Assembly (NCBI GenBank): GCA_025055285.1
Contig: JANWXM010000010.1
Coordinates: 53,339 to 117,338 of the forward strand
Direction of reading: 5' to 3'
DNA: 64,000 bases
Origin: Saprospiraceae bacterium
Lineage (GTDB): Bacteria > Bacteroidota > Bacteroidia > Chitinophagales > Saprospiraceae
Shown: positions 24,791 to 34,192 of the stretch, in pieces
Layout of the letters: each line of letters opens with the position of its first letter
Position numbering within the stretch: position 1 is the stretch's first letter
The notes under the pieces: model-generated
Seen by the model: only the letters and a program-made list of their open reading frames with translations
What the model was told of the DNA's origin: nothing
Database searches by the model: none
Program-made: the position numbers and the translations under genes

Positions 24791-26305
24791 ATGAACGCCA
24801 CCGCGAGGCGCCTCATTCATGTCGTTGAGAGGTGGCTCCTGCTGCCGGGACTCATAGCTGGAGCAATAGTAGGCGTGGCATGTGTCCAGCATGACCCGTT
24901 TTTTTGGGATACGGTGCAATTGGGCAGTAAGCATGCGCACTTTTTCTACGAAAATGGGCTCCACTGGGCTCCCTTGCCTCGGGAAATAGACAGCGGGCAT
25001 CCGCCGACTCTTGGCTATTATTTAGCATGGGTATGGAGTGTGTTCGGCAGATCGCTTCCCGTTAGCCATTGGGCCATGCTTCCTTTTGTAGTGGGCACAG
25101 TCATTTTGCTGTTTCGCCTTGGCACGTGCATAGGCGGTAAGCGTTGGGAGGGTGCTGGGTTGGTGTTGCTTGCAGCGGCCGACCCAGTATTAGCCACCCA
25201 GAGCAGTTTGGTTGGGCCGGATATCGTCCTGAGTTGTTTTTTTCTACTAGCTGTATGGGCGCTGTGGACTACTCGCTTAGGATGGGCAGCAATAGGCGTG
25301 GCTGGCCTGTGTGTAGTCAGTCTGCGCGGTATGATGGTTGCTGTTGCCCTATTAGCTTGGCAGGTATATCTTCTTCAGCGACGGGAAGCTTTCATTTGCC
25401 GACAGCTCTTGGAACCTGCAGGCAAACCTGCTGAAGTAGAGCATCCCACTTTGCCCCGGCGTCTTTGCCAATGGTTAGGAAGTTTTTGCCCTCTAATTGC
25501 CGTGTTTGCGCCAGGCTTCGCCCTTGCCGGTGGATTTCTCCTTTGGCATCATCAAGCCGTGGGCTGGACGGGCTTCCACGCCGCTTCTCCGTGGGCGCCC
25601 GCCTTTGAGCCTGTACGAGGGACAGGGTTGTTGCGCAACGTCGCCATTCTGGGCTGGCGATGGGCCGATTTCGGCCGAATCTTCGAGTGGATAGGGTTGA
25701 TCATCTTGTTTTTTGCCCTGTTCAAAAATCGCCGGGCGCTAGCAGGGCAGCCCTGGCTCTCCTTACTCAGCTGCACAAGCCTGTTTTTGTCGCCTTCGGC
25801 GATTCTTTATCAAAACCTCTCCGCACATCGGTACTTTTTGCCCATCTTTCTGGCGTTGCACCTCTTCTTTTGGTATTGCTTAAAAGCAGTTCCTTGCTCG
25901 GAAGCCAAACGCCTTGTTCTAACTGGCGCAGTGATGATAGGTTTGGCGTGTGGAAATCTTTGGATTTATCCACATGGAATTGCTATAGGGTGGGATGCAA
26001 CGCTTGCCCACAGGCCATATCATACCTTGCGCGCGCAAGCACTTCATTTTATTGAGAAAAATGCTCTACCACTTGCGCAAATAGGCACAGCTTTTCCTAA
26101 CCGAAACGCAGGTAAACATCTCCTACTCAACTGCGACGAGCGCATGTGGGCCGAATTCGACCCGAGAACCAATAAATACTGCCTGATTTCCAATGTTTTC
26201 AATGACGTATCGCCTGAAGACCGCACTTACCTCCGCCAACATAAGCGCCTGATGTGGTCAGCCCAAAAAGGCGGCGTATGGATGGAGTTATATGGGCCCA
26301 AATAG
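24791..26305 (+). CDS. GT-C family membrane glycosyltransferase (GT39/GT83-like)
   Basis: The product has about 504 residues and roughly ten hydrophobic segments. The first periplasmic loop reads QHDPFFWDTVQLGSKHA and continues to a GHPP motif, resembling PMT/ArnT-type GT-C enzymes, whose catalytic Asp pair lies in that loop. The donor is then likely a polyprenyl-phosphate sugar. ATG 24791 (MNATARRL) is preferred over the TTG at 24764. It follows lepB by 114 bases. The general class is likely; the acceptor is unknown. Confidence 0.78.
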   Translation: MNATARRLIHVVERWLLLPGLIAGAIVGVACVQHDPFFWDTVQLGSKHAHFFYENGLHWAPLPREIDSGHPPTLGYYLAWVWSVFGRSLPVSHWAMLPFVVGTVILLFRLGTCIGGKRWEGAGLVLLAAADPVLATQSSLVGPDIVLSCFFLLAVWALWTTRLGWAAIGVAGLCVVSLRGMMVAVALLAWQVYLLQRREAFICRQLLEPAGKPAEVEHPTLPRRLCQWLGSFCPLIAVFAPGFALAGGFLLWHHQAVGWTGFHAASPWAPAFEPVRGTGLLRNVAILGWRWADFGRIFEWIGLIILFFALFKNRRALAGQPWLSLLSCTSLFLSPSAILYQNLSAHRYFLPIFLALHLFFWYCLKAVPCSEAKRLVLTGAVMIGLACGNLWIYPHGIAIGWDATLAHRPYHTLRAQALHFIEKNALPLAQIGTAFPNRNAGKHLLLNCDERMWAEFDPRTNKYCLISNVFNDVSPEDRTYLRQHKRLMWSAQKGGVWMELYGPK

Positions 26306-26439
26306 CGCTTTGAGGGCATATCGACCTATCTTTAAAAGCGAAAGCGCCTAAAAGGCATTGAAGTTGCTGTCTTGTTTATCGGGTGATAATTTTTTTATAA
26401 AAAAGGTTGAGGCTGTTGTTTGTTAAAAACAAAATGTTT

Positions 26440-26447
26440 TAACTTTG
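26440..26447 (+). promoter_or_regulatory. Full -33/-7 promoter for parE
   Basis: TAACTTTG with TTG at 26416-26418, spaced 21 bases: the best complete Bacteroidota promoter seen in the window. The leader is about 90 bases. Confidence 0.7.
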
Positions 26448-26541
26448 TGCGCAATTTTGTCTAACCCTTAAAACTCTGCTACTTTTGGGCGCGCAAAAAA
26501 TAGCTATACGGCAAAAGCCTTCTACGTCAACGGTCACCGAC

Positions 26542-28416
26542 ATGGCAGAAGTTCGCTACACAGAAGCTGAAATCAAATCGCTCGATTGGCGCGAGCATAT
26601 TCGCTTGCGCCCCGGTATGTATATCGGCAAGTTAGGTGACGGGAGCAGTCCGGATGACGGTATTTACGTCCTTCTCAAAGAGGTGCTCGATAACTCGATC
26701 GATGAGTACACCATGGGCTTTGGCAAGCAGATCGAGGTGAGCATCGCCGACGGCAGCGTCTACGTACGCGATTATGGGCGAGGTATTCCGTTAGGAAAGG
26801 TTGTAGACGTCGTTAGTCGTATCAACACAGGGGCAAAATACGATAACAAGGCATTCAAGAAATCAGTAGGCCTCAACGGTGTAGGTACCAAAGCTGTCAA
26901 TGCCCTATCGGAGCGGTTTAAGGTGATTTCCTATCGCGATGGCCAGTCGAAGTGGGCCGAGTTCGAATACGGCAGATTGGTCAAGGAAAGCAAGTTAGAG
27001 CCAACCAATGAGCCTAACGGCACGGCGGTTTTCTTCAGACCTGACTCAGGTATGTTTCGCCACTATCGGTGGGTTCCTGAGTATGTCGAGCAGCAGCTCT
27101 GGAATTACGCATACCTAAACGCCGGGCTAAAAATTATTTTCAACGGCAAAGTCTTTCAATCTAAGAACGGCTTACTTGACCTGCTGACGAAGAAAACGAG
27201 CGCAGAGCATATTCGATATCCAATTATCCACTTGGTAGGTGAGGACATCGAGATCGCCCTTACACACGGCGAACATTACGGCGAGCAATATTACTCATTT
27301 GTCAATGGACAACACACTACTCAAGGCGGTACACACCTCAATGCCTTTAAAGAGGCATTAGTCAAGACAGTGCGCGACCATTTCAAGAAAAATTTTGATG
27401 CTAAAGATATTCGCGAGAGCATCATCGCCGCCATTAGTGTTCGCATTGAGGAGCCAGTGTTTGAGTCCCAGACAAAGACGCGTCTAGGGTCTGAACGCAT
27501 CAGCCCGGATGGGCCAAGCATCCGCACTTGGATGAGCGATTTTTTGTGCAAGGCTTTAGATGACTACTTGCATAAAAATCCTGACACGGCAAAAGAAATG
27601 CTTAAGCGCATTCTCCAGTCGGAGCGCGAACGCAAGGATATCGCTGATGTGAAAAAATTGGCCAACCAGCGAGCAAGGGCGGCAAACATCCACAACAAGA
27701 AATTGCGCGACTGCCGCTATCACCTCAACGAAAAAGGGCCAGAAGAAAAGCGATTGGAGTCCACCCTATTCATCACTGAGGGCGACTCGGCTAGTGGCTC
27801 TCTCACAAAGGCTCGCAATGTAGATACGCAGGCCGTCTTCAGCCTACGCGGAAAACCGCTTAATTGCTACGGACTTACTAAAAAAATCGTCTACCAAAAC
27901 GAAGAGTTTAACCTCTTACAACACGCCCTCAACATCGAAGACTCTATCGAAGATTTGCGTTACAACCGCGTTGTCATCGCTACAGATGCAGATGTAGACG
28001 GCATGCATATCCGATTGTTGATGCTCACGTTCTTTCTGCAATTCTTTCCCGATTTGGTACGCAACGGTCATCTCTACATTTTAGAAACGCCGCTTTTCCG
28101 CGTGCGCGACAAGCACCAGACGTTCTACTGTTACTCCGAAGCTGAAAAGTTGGAAGCTATTCAGAAACTGCGCGGCAAGCCTGAAATTACGCGCTTTAAG
28201 GGCCTAGGCGAAATCTCACCTTCAGAATTCAGCCGATTTATTGGGCCCGATATGCGCCTTCAGCCCGTCATTTTTCACGAGAGAACTAATCTAGACCAAA
28301 TACTAGAATATTACATGGGCAAAAATACGCCTGAACGCCAAGAGTTTATAATTGAAAACTTGCGAGTAGAGGTGGATGTAGCCGATGGATTGCCTCTTGA
28401 AAAGGAAGAAAAATAG
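26542..28416 (+). CDS. parE: DNA topoisomerase IV subunit B (ParE; GyrB-like)
   Basis: The ATPase subunit of a type IIA topoisomerase that decatenates chromosomes. From ATG 26542 ([10 protein letters not shown]) it has 624 residues. GHKL ATPase motifs are [21 protein letters not shown] and [13 protein letters not shown]; the Toprim domain has [10 protein letters not shown] and [12 protein letters not shown]. At this length it lacks a large GyrB-type insert, consistent with ParE. No parC follows, so the partner is elsewhere. The ORF start at 26485 is upstream of a more natural start. Confidence 0.92.
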   Translation: MAEVRYTEAEIKSLDWREHIRLRPGMYIGKLGDGSSPDDGIYVLLKEVLDNSIDEYTMGFGKQIEVSIADGSVYVRDYGRGIPLGKVVDVVSRINTGAKYDNKAFKKSVGLNGVGTKAVNALSERFKVISYRDGQSKWAEFEYGRLVKESKLEPTNEPNGTAVFFRPDSGMFRHYRWVPEYVEQQLWNYAYLNAGLKIIFNGKVFQSKNGLLDLLTKKTSAEHIRYPIIHLVGEDIEIALTHGEHYGEQYYSFVNGQHTTQGGTHLNAFKEALVKTVRDHFKKNFDAKDIRESIIAAISVRIEEPVFESQTKTRLGSERISPDGPSIRTWMSDFLCKALDDYLHKNPDTAKEMLKRILQSERERKDIADVKKLANQRARAANIHNKKLRDCRYHLNEKGPEEKRLESTLFITEGDSASGSLTKARNVDTQAVFSLRGKPLNCYGLTKKIVYQNEEFNLLQHALNIEDSIEDLRYNRVVIATDADVDGMHIRLLMLTFFLQFFPDLVRNGHLYILETPLFRVRDKHQTFYCYSEAEKLEAIQKLRGKPEITRFKGLGEISPSEFSRFIGPDMRLQPVIFHERTNLDQILEYYMGKNTPERQEFIIENLRVEVDVADGLPLEKEEK

Positions 28417-28484
28417 GCTCATGTTTTTGGAGGTGTAGGGCCTCGGCGCATCTCTTTTCCTACAGGTGTGCTCTAAAATAGCAA

Positions 28485-29513
28485 CTAGTAGCTACTCTCG
28501 TCCAGGCGGACTTTCCCCTTAAAAGTCCAGAAAACGAAACTCGTGTACACAGCTACTAAAGGAGTGCCGATGAGTGCTATGAGGAGCAAGAGGCGCATCG
28601 TTTTCTCGCTAGAAGCCGCATTATACACCGTAATGCTGTTGATAGGTTGATTAGGAGCGTAGACAAGATACGGAAACACTTCCACGGCTACTGTAATCAG
28701 CAGAAGAGCTATCGTAACGGCTGAACTGATAAATGCGCCTAGGTATTGCCCTTTGCTCAAATGGCGAGGGATATTGGCAACGACCAATAACATAGTCAAC
28801 GGCAACACAAAGAACACCGGCTGTGCCCGTATCCGGTCGCTTAAGTGAGGTACATAGAGCAGCGTGTAAACCGTGGTGATGCCAAAGAGGACAATAAAGG
28901 CGATGGTGAAATCGCGCGCTAGTGAAGTGATCATAGCAAAGAGACGCCCCTCTGTTTTCAAAGCAAGGAAAATAGCCCCGTGCATACCGAAAAGGGCTAG
29001 CGTTGTCAAGGCAACTAGAAGCGAAAAGAAATTAAAGAAGGATAGCCAATCTCCGACAAATTCATGATTTTCATCTAAAGGTATTCCGAGCACTATATTC
29101 CCTAACATGAGACCCAACGAGAACGAAACAACAGTACATGCTGCGAAATATGTAGCGTCCCACAGGCGTCGCCACCAAAGCCAGGGTTCTTTGCTGCGGA
29201 ACTCAATGGCTACGGCGCGAAAAATCAGCCCCATTAGAAAAACAATAAAGGGTACATAGAAAGCCGAGAAGATCGTAGCATAAGCCATGGGAAAGCCCGC
29301 AAAAAGCGCTCCTCCTCCAATAATGAGCCATACTTCATTGCCATCCCATACCGGTCCGATAGCGTTTAGGGCTATGCGACGACTTCGTTCCTCCCTCAAA
29401 AACAAATGCAGCATGCCCGCTCCCAGGTCGAAGCCATCTAAAATGGCATACCCTGAAATTACGGCTCCAAACACTAAGAACCACCACGTAGGATAGTCGA
29501 TACCTAAAAACAT
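28485..29513 (-). CDS. cydB: Cytochrome bd ubiquinol/menaquinol oxidase subunit II
   Basis: The product has 342 residues with eight or nine membrane segments and the family start MFLGIDYPTWWFLVFGAVISGYAILDGFDLG. CydB pairs with CydA in a high-affinity oxygen reductase of the cytoplasmic membrane. It starts 11 bases after cydA's stop, in the operon led by two rhodanese genes. No cydX-type small ORF was recognised after it. Confidence 0.96.
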   Translation of the reverse strand: MFLGIDYPTWWFLVFGAVISGYAILDGFDLGAGMLHLFLREERSRRIALNAIGPVWDGNEVWLIIGGGALFAGFPMAYATIFSAFYVPFIVFLMGLIFRAVAIEFRSKEPWLWWRRLWDATYFAACTVVSFSLGLMLGNIVLGIPLDENHEFVGDWLSFFNFFSLLVALTTLALFGMHGAIFLALKTEGRLFAMITSLARDFTIAFIVLFGITTVYTLLYVPHLSDRIRAQPVFFVLPLTMLLVVANIPRHLSKGQYLGAFISSAVTIALLLITVAVEVFPYLVYAPNQPINSITVYNAASSEKTMRLLLLIALIGTPLVAVYTSFVFWTFKGKVRLDESSY

Positions 29514-29524
29514 GCCGCAATCGC

Positions 29525-30913
29525 TTACGAGGAGGGTGTCATCAAGGGATTCTCCCGCCGAGAATAAGGCTCGTTTTCTTCATGAGAAATAACCCCTGGA
29601 CCTTGCTGAATTTTACGATTTAGCAAGTAGATAAATAGTAGAAATAGTACGGTGTAAACAAAGAAGAAGAGAATGAGTGAGAAAAGCACTTGATTAGCGG
29701 TAACATTTCGAGAAAGTGCTTCGCTGGTGCGTAGAAGGCCGTACACTACCCATGGCTGGCGTCCCATCTCGGCAGCAAACCATCCTGCTTGGTTAGCTAT
29801 TTGAGGAAGTAAGACGGCCCACACGAAGAGATGCATCAACCATCGCGTCTGAAAAAGACGTCCTCGATACCACATCCATACACCTAGTAAAGATAAAGCA
29901 ATAAGAATCAGACCAATGGTAACCATCAAGTGATATAATTGAAAAATAGCGTTTACCTGAGTTGGTCGGTTGTCTGGCGAGAAGCTTTTCAATCCTCGAA
30001 TAGGTGCATGAAAACTACCCTGGCTCAAAAAAGAGATACCCCCTGGGATGGCCAAACCCACTGTCCTTTGTTGTTTTGCATCGACCCATCCAAATAAATA
30101 CAGATCAGCGGGTGCCAGTGAATCGAAGTGACCTTCAAAGGCCGCTAATTTAGTAGGTTGATATTTAGCAACAATCTCTGCGCTCCGATGTCCCGTTAAC
30201 AGTTGAGCACAGCTAAATACTGTGGCTACTACCAGAGCAATTTTGAAAGCCGGTTGCGCAATGGTTTCATGGCGTTTTTTGAGAATATACCAGGCATTCA
30301 CACTCATGACGAGAAAGGCTCCCGCAAGAAAAGCGCCAATCCATACGTGTAAGAGGCGATCCACACTCGAGGGATTGAACACCATCGCCCAAAAGTCTGT
30401 GATCTCCGCGCGGGCCTCCAGGCCCTCTCCCACGATGCGATAGCCTGCGGGCGTCTGCTGCCAAGAGTTTGCCACCACGATCCACACGGCAGAAAACATG
30501 GAACCCAGCCAGACCATAACCGTTGAGATGAAGTGCACTGCAGGAGGCACACGATTCCATCCAAAAAGCAGTATACCTAAGAAGCCTGCTTCCAAAGCGA
30601 AAGCAAAAATACCCTCTGCTGCTAAAGCGGAACCGAAAATATCGCCCACATAGCGTGAATAAGTGGCCCAGTTAGTACCAAATTCAAACTCCATCACAAC
30701 ACCTGTCGCTACGCCCAAGCCAAAGATAAGGGCAAAGATCTTAATCCAAAAACGCGTCATCTGTTCGTACTCTTTTTTTCGAGTACGCAGGTACATCCCC
30801 TCCATAATGACTAGGATCAGACCTAGCCCAATGCTCAAGGGCGGATACAGGTAGTGAAAAGCTACGGTATAGGCAAATTGAACACGCGCAAGAATTTCGA
30901 CATCCATGTTCAA
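29525..30913 (-). CDS. cydA: Cytochrome bd oxidase subunit I
   Basis: The product has 462 residues, matching the short-Q-loop form. Haem ligands are visible: His20 (VAFHYLYPP), His189 (LLHVWIGAF) and Met in AEMGRQPW. Glu100 and Glu108 ([14 protein letters not shown]) form the proton path. Bd oxidases reduce O2 to water at low oxygen and tolerate sulfide and nitric oxide better than haem-copper oxidases. The gene follows the rhodanese at 30949 by 35 bases. Confidence 0.97.
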   Translation of the reverse strand: MNMDVEILARVQFAYTVAFHYLYPPLSIGLGLILVIMEGMYLRTRKKEYEQMTRFWIKIFALIFGLGVATGVVMEFEFGTNWATYSRYVGDIFGSALAAEGIFAFALEAGFLGILLFGWNRVPPAVHFISTVMVWLGSMFSAVWIVVANSWQQTPAGYRIVGEGLEARAEITDFWAMVFNPSSVDRLLHVWIGAFLAGAFLVMSVNAWYILKKRHETIAQPAFKIALVVATVFSCAQLLTGHRSAEIVAKYQPTKLAAFEGHFDSLAPADLYLFGWVDAKQQRTVGLAIPGGISFLSQGSFHAPIRGLKSFSPDNRPTQVNAIFQLYHLMVTIGLILIALSLLGVWMWYRGRLFQTRWLMHLFVWAVLLPQIANQAGWFAAEMGRQPWVVYGLLRTSEALSRNVTANQVLFSLILFFFVYTVLFLLFIYLLNRKIQQGPGVISHEENEPYSRRENPLMTPSS

Positions 30914-30948
30914 AAATTTCGACGTCCATGTTTAAATTGGACTCCTAA

Positions 30949-31263
30949 TTAGCCTAACTTAGGGCGCAGACTCGTCCATGCGCCGCCGTTATAGGCCTTG
31001 ATGCCGTGCTTACTCAGTAGCTCTGCCGCTAATCGGCTGCGCATGCCACTGCGACACACGGTAATTACCAGCGCATCTTTTCTTTTGAGCGCTGCTATTT
31101 GATTAGGCAGGTGGTCGAGCGGGATGTTAATCGAACCCGATAGATGACCGGCGCGATATTCTTCTAGTGTACGTACGTCAACAACAACAGCGCCTTGTTC
31201 TATAAGTTCTTTAAAATTCACTTTCGGGCCAAGCCCTAGCCATCGCCTTAACAAGCTAAGCAT
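30949..31263 (-). CDS. Rhodanese-like sulfurtransferase (second of pair)
   Basis: The product has 104 residues: a short N-terminal basic helix (MLSLLRRWLGLGPKVNF), then a single rhodanese domain. The active-site loop is VCRSGMRSR with the persulfide cysteine, and VVVDVRTLEEYRAGHLSGSINIPL is the family block. It transfers sulfur as a protein persulfide. It is 12 bases downstream of the other rhodanese and 35 upstream of cydA. Confidence 0.9.
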   Translation of the reverse strand: MLSLLRRWLGLGPKVNFKELIEQGAVVVDVRTLEEYRAGHLSGSINIPLDHLPNQIAALKRKDALVITVCRSGMRSRLAAELLSKHGIKAYNGGAWTSLRPKLG

Positions 31264-31275
31264 GATGTTACTAGT

Positions 31276-31563
31276 TTAATGTGTGAGCATTTGGTGGCGC
31301 ATTGTATTCAATACGTCCTCTAAACTACCACCGTTATGTACGTCGGAAACACCTGCTTGCCGAAGGATCTGAACAGCCATGCCACTGCGATTACCGCTGC
31401 GACAATACAATATGCGAGGCGCTGGCATAGCAGCAATCTCGGAAATCCGATGAGGAATAGTATCTAACGGGATATTGATGGCTCCTTCCGCGTGGCCAAG
31501 ACGATATTCCTCTGGTGTACGCACGTCGATAAGTGTAGCGTTTGACAGGTTGCTTTGCTGCAT
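31276..31563 (-). CDS. Rhodanese-like sulfurtransferase (first of pair)
   Basis: The product has 95 residues: a single soluble rhodanese domain with active loop YCRSGNRSG and the family block LIDVRTPEEYRLGHAEGAINIPL. First gene of the rhodanese-rhodanese-cydA-cydB operon. The two rhodaneses share a fold but differ enough (loop CRSGM versus CRSGN) to have separate substrates or partners. Regulation is likely through the palindrome at 31629. Confidence 0.9.
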   Translation of the reverse strand: MQQSNLSNATLIDVRTPEEYRLGHAEGAINIPLDTIPHRISEIAAMPAPRILYCRSGNRSGMAVQILRQAGVSDVHNGGSLEDVLNTMRHQMLTH

Positions 31564-31597
31564 CGTTTTAGTTCTTTTTGTTGAAAATTAGGTAGTG

Positions 31598-31605
31598 CAA
31601 AGGTG
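31598..31605 (-). promoter_or_regulatory. -7-like box of the rhodanese/cyd operon
   Basis: Minus-strand CACCTTTG, one mismatch to TAnnTTTG, 34 bases before the first ATG. The nearest TTG upstream (31620-31622) is only 14 bases away, so a proper -33 is missing; an activator could compensate. Confidence 0.5.
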
Positions 31606-31628
31606 CAGGCATATGCCTTCAACGGGTC

Positions 31629-31642
31629 GTGACGGAAGTCAC
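31629..31642. promoter_or_regulatory. Crp/Fnr-type palindrome upstream of the rhodanese/cydAB operon
   Basis: GTGACGGAAGTCAC is a perfect 5-4-5 inverted repeat with the TGAC/GTCA half-sites seen in Crp/Fnr-superfamily operators. Its centre lies about 41-44 bases before the start inferred from the -7 box, the class II activator position. The cognate regulator is not in the window. Confidence 0.55.
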
Positions 31643-31680
31643 TGTTTAGCTCGCCATTCTTCGCGATTTTGTTGACTTTT

Positions 31681-32946
31681 TTATTTCAAGACTTCTTTAA
31701 ACTCGCTTAAGTTTGGCTTATACTTCCTCGGTCGCCGTTTTTCGTACTCATAAATTGCTCGACTTAAGGTCCTTAAGAAAGGTCTTCCTATCGTTTCGTA
31801 TTCGTAACGATCGTCGTTGAAGATGCCATCGGCATTACAGAGGAGGGTAGCAGCGAGGATCCACTCTATTCCATTGTCAAAATCGACCAAATAGGCGACA
31901 TCTGTCATAGTGCCGTATGCCAGACCAACTTTGTTGAAGATACGAAGAGGGCCTTTGTAAGTTTGAGATGCTTCAGGGAAGAGGAAGAATTTTACGTAGT
32001 GGTCGGGGTATTGGGTGGAGTCATAACGGGGCCAGTCGCATTCACGTGGAAACAAGCCCATATATCGCCATATAAAGCGATAATCATCTTCCGTTAGGTC
32101 GAAGCGATAGCGGTCGGGCACAGCGCGAGGGAACAGAACGGCGCGCAGCATCTGCTCCATGTCGCTAAGAGCGAACCAGTTTTTGGTCTGCATATTAAAG
32201 GGCTCGTTGATAACCTCTCCGGCGGCATTTACCCATCCTCTACCCAAGGCGGTGGTGTGCTGAGGGTTAAGCCACTTTTGTTGGCCTACTTTTTCCTCCT
32301 CTCGATAAATGAGCTGACCCTGAGGGTCGTAAAATTCAATCGGGCTGGCGTATCGCTGGTCTCGATTGGGTGCATAGAAACGGTGTACAATACCTGTGCG
32401 CAGGTAACCCTTCTCGCGCAGGGTCTGGTTGATGTAGTCTATTCCTAAAAATTCGAAAAGCCGGTTGTAGGCGGGATTGTCGCTTACGACAAAGATTTTC
32501 CGAATATCATGCGCGATAGTAAGTTGTCCGTTTGGCGCAGTAGAGTCAGAAACGTATCGCTGTTGAAACGGACGTAGCGAATCTATCCGATAAGGTGTAT
32601 CTCGGTGGAGGGTAGGGTAGCCTTTTTGGCGAAGGCGATTGATTTTTTCTAGAGCTAGCAGGGCCAGTGGCATTTTGACCATGCTAGCCGGGTAAAAATA
32701 GCGTGTGCTATCGGCATGATAGCTGAATGTGCGGAAGAGTGGTGTTCCGTCGGCCTGGCGGTCAATCTGTGTGTACAAAATTTGCAGTTGGTACCTCTGA
32801 GGATGGTCTAACACTTCGCGCGCAATAGAATCTTGCCGCAGCGCACTTAGAAGAGTCAAGAGAGGGTCTTCTGGCTGTTTCAACTTTTTTCCCGGAGAGC
32901 AACTGCTCCCGCAAATCGCTAGAAAAAATATCCAATGAAGTTTCAT
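31681..32946 (-). CDS. Class A beta-lactamase-like serine hydrolase, lipoprotein
   Basis: The product has 421 residues with a lipobox near its N-terminus (ICGSSC). The penicillin-binding fold motifs are SMVK (SxxK), SDN in VVSDNPAYN, and a KTG-like KVG in FNKVGLAYG. Class A enzymes hydrolyse beta-lactams or act as DD-peptidase-like proteins, but at this length and with a lipid anchor the substrate is uncertain. An Omega-loop glutamate could not be assigned with confidence. It stands alone downstream of a 615-base gap. Confidence 0.83.
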   Translation of the reverse strand: MKLHWIFFLAICGSSCSPGKKLKQPEDPLLTLLSALRQDSIAREVLDHPQRYQLQILYTQIDRQADGTPLFRTFSYHADSTRYFYPASMVKMPLALLALEKINRLRQKGYPTLHRDTPYRIDSLRPFQQRYVSDSTAPNGQLTIAHDIRKIFVVSDNPAYNRLFEFLGIDYINQTLREKGYLRTGIVHRFYAPNRDQRYASPIEFYDPQGQLIYREEEKVGQQKWLNPQHTTALGRGWVNAAGEVINEPFNMQTKNWFALSDMEQMLRAVLFPRAVPDRYRFDLTEDDYRFIWRYMGLFPRECDWPRYDSTQYPDHYVKFFLFPEASQTYKGPLRIFNKVGLAYGTMTDVAYLVDFDNGIEWILAATLLCNADGIFNDDRYEYETIGRPFLRTLSRAIYEYEKRRPRKYKPNLSEFKEVLK

Positions 32947-33561
32947 TTTCCTCTTTTTAGAAGGTTAATGTATGCTCACGCGCAAGGCACTAGACTTTGG
33001 TGGAAGTAGCCTCGCATGCGCTCATCGAGAGGGAGTGTTTAAAGAAGATGTACACAATGAACAAACCCGTTCTGGGCGCAAAACTCGTAGAGGGCATGCG
33101 TCTTTTTTTACCGTTTCTAGTGTTTCATTCTAATTTGGAAGGAGTTAAAGGCAATAAAAATGCCTCACAGGTTACTTTCAGGATTTATGCCCGCTAGATA
33201 TGGGACTTTTGCCTAGCTAGCCGTAGGTTTAACAATCTGTTTTGGGTTAGCCTGCAGCTGGAAACATTCATTTATTGGCGGAGAAAGACGCTTTGCCCTA
33301 TTCATTAGGTCTGGAAATGGCCCTCTAGCTGGTGGAGTAGACATTGACGTGTGAAGTACTATTTGCGACTTTGGTCAGCAATTGGAGCAACACGCGCTAG
33401 AGAGGCAAAGGCATTCTATCGAATAGCGGATTTTGGTTAAATTTTAAGTTGAGAAACTAGGGAGGTGTTCGTTGGCCTTAATCACCTAAGCCGGGCGCGT
33501 TACTTTTGTGAGCATTTTTAAACTGAGCCTTGGTTACCCTGGGCGCGCGAAGAGCATCAAT
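32947..33561. other. Gap of about 615 bases before the sigma factor
   Basis: The only ORF offered (32997-33197 +) has no recognisable features. The right end carries the sigma-gene promoter at 33501. No repeat or RNA recognised. Confidence 0.45.
33501..33508 (+). promoter_or_regulatory. TAnnTTTG promoter box for the ECF sigma gene
   Basis: TACTTTTG; the ORF track's GTG start (33508) is the last base of this box, so it cannot be the real start. Confidence 0.6.
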
Positions 33562-34158
33562 ATGGCGAACACAAGTTGGAGCGATGAGGCCTTAGTGTCA
33601 GGTATTCGAGCGGGCGGAACGGCGCGTGAAGAAGCGCTTAAGCGCCTCTACCTGATGCCAGGCTTGCGCGATACCGTTACTCGATACATTATGGCAAACG
33701 GCGGTTCTCAACAGGATGCTCAGGATATCTTCCAAGAAGCATTAATCATCTTAGATCGCAACATTCGCGAAGGACGCTACGAGGCGCGCAGTGCCCTGAC
33801 TACCTATTTTGTCGCTATAGCTAAGTGGCGCTGGGTAACGGTGCGTCGCCAGCAAAACCGATACACAGACTTGAGCCCAGCGCATTATGACACTCTCGTA
33901 GAAAGTCCTGAGGCAGAAACCATTCGCATCGAATACCGCGCGCTGTTTGAGGAGGCTCTGGCCCAGATCGGTGAACGCTGTCGCGAACTGTTGCGTTTGT
34001 ATCAGTTGGACTATTCAATGGAGGAAATCGCTCAGCTAATGCGCTATAACAGCGCTGATGTAGCGAAGAAGGAGGCTTATCGCTGTCGAATGCGCTTTCG
34101 CGAGCTGTTGCAGAGCAATCCGGCCTTTGCTGTCCTGATAGAAAATCGTCGCCTCTAA
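33562..34158 (+). CDS. RNA polymerase ECF-type sigma-70 factor
   Basis: From ATG 33562 (MANTSWSDEAL) the product has 198 residues. Region 2 contains the -10-binding helix (DIFQEALIILDRNI) and region 4 the HTH (LLRLYQLDYSMEEIAQLMRY). No region 1 or 3 domains. The next gene, 34 bases downstream, is a membrane protein that could hold it at the membrane. The sigma factor probably drives an envelope or stress regulon; targets unknown. Confidence 0.88.
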   Translation: MANTSWSDEALVSGIRAGGTAREEALKRLYLMPGLRDTVTRYIMANGGSQQDAQDIFQEALIILDRNIREGRYEARSALTTYFVAIAKWRWVTVRRQQNRYTDLSPAHYDTLVESPEAETIRIEYRALFEEALAQIGERCRELLRLYQLDYSMEEIAQLMRYNSADVAKKEAYRCRMRFRELLQSNPAFAVLIENRRL

Positions 34159-34192
34159 TTACGCTGACGTCACAAATAAAACCTTTCTTGCC

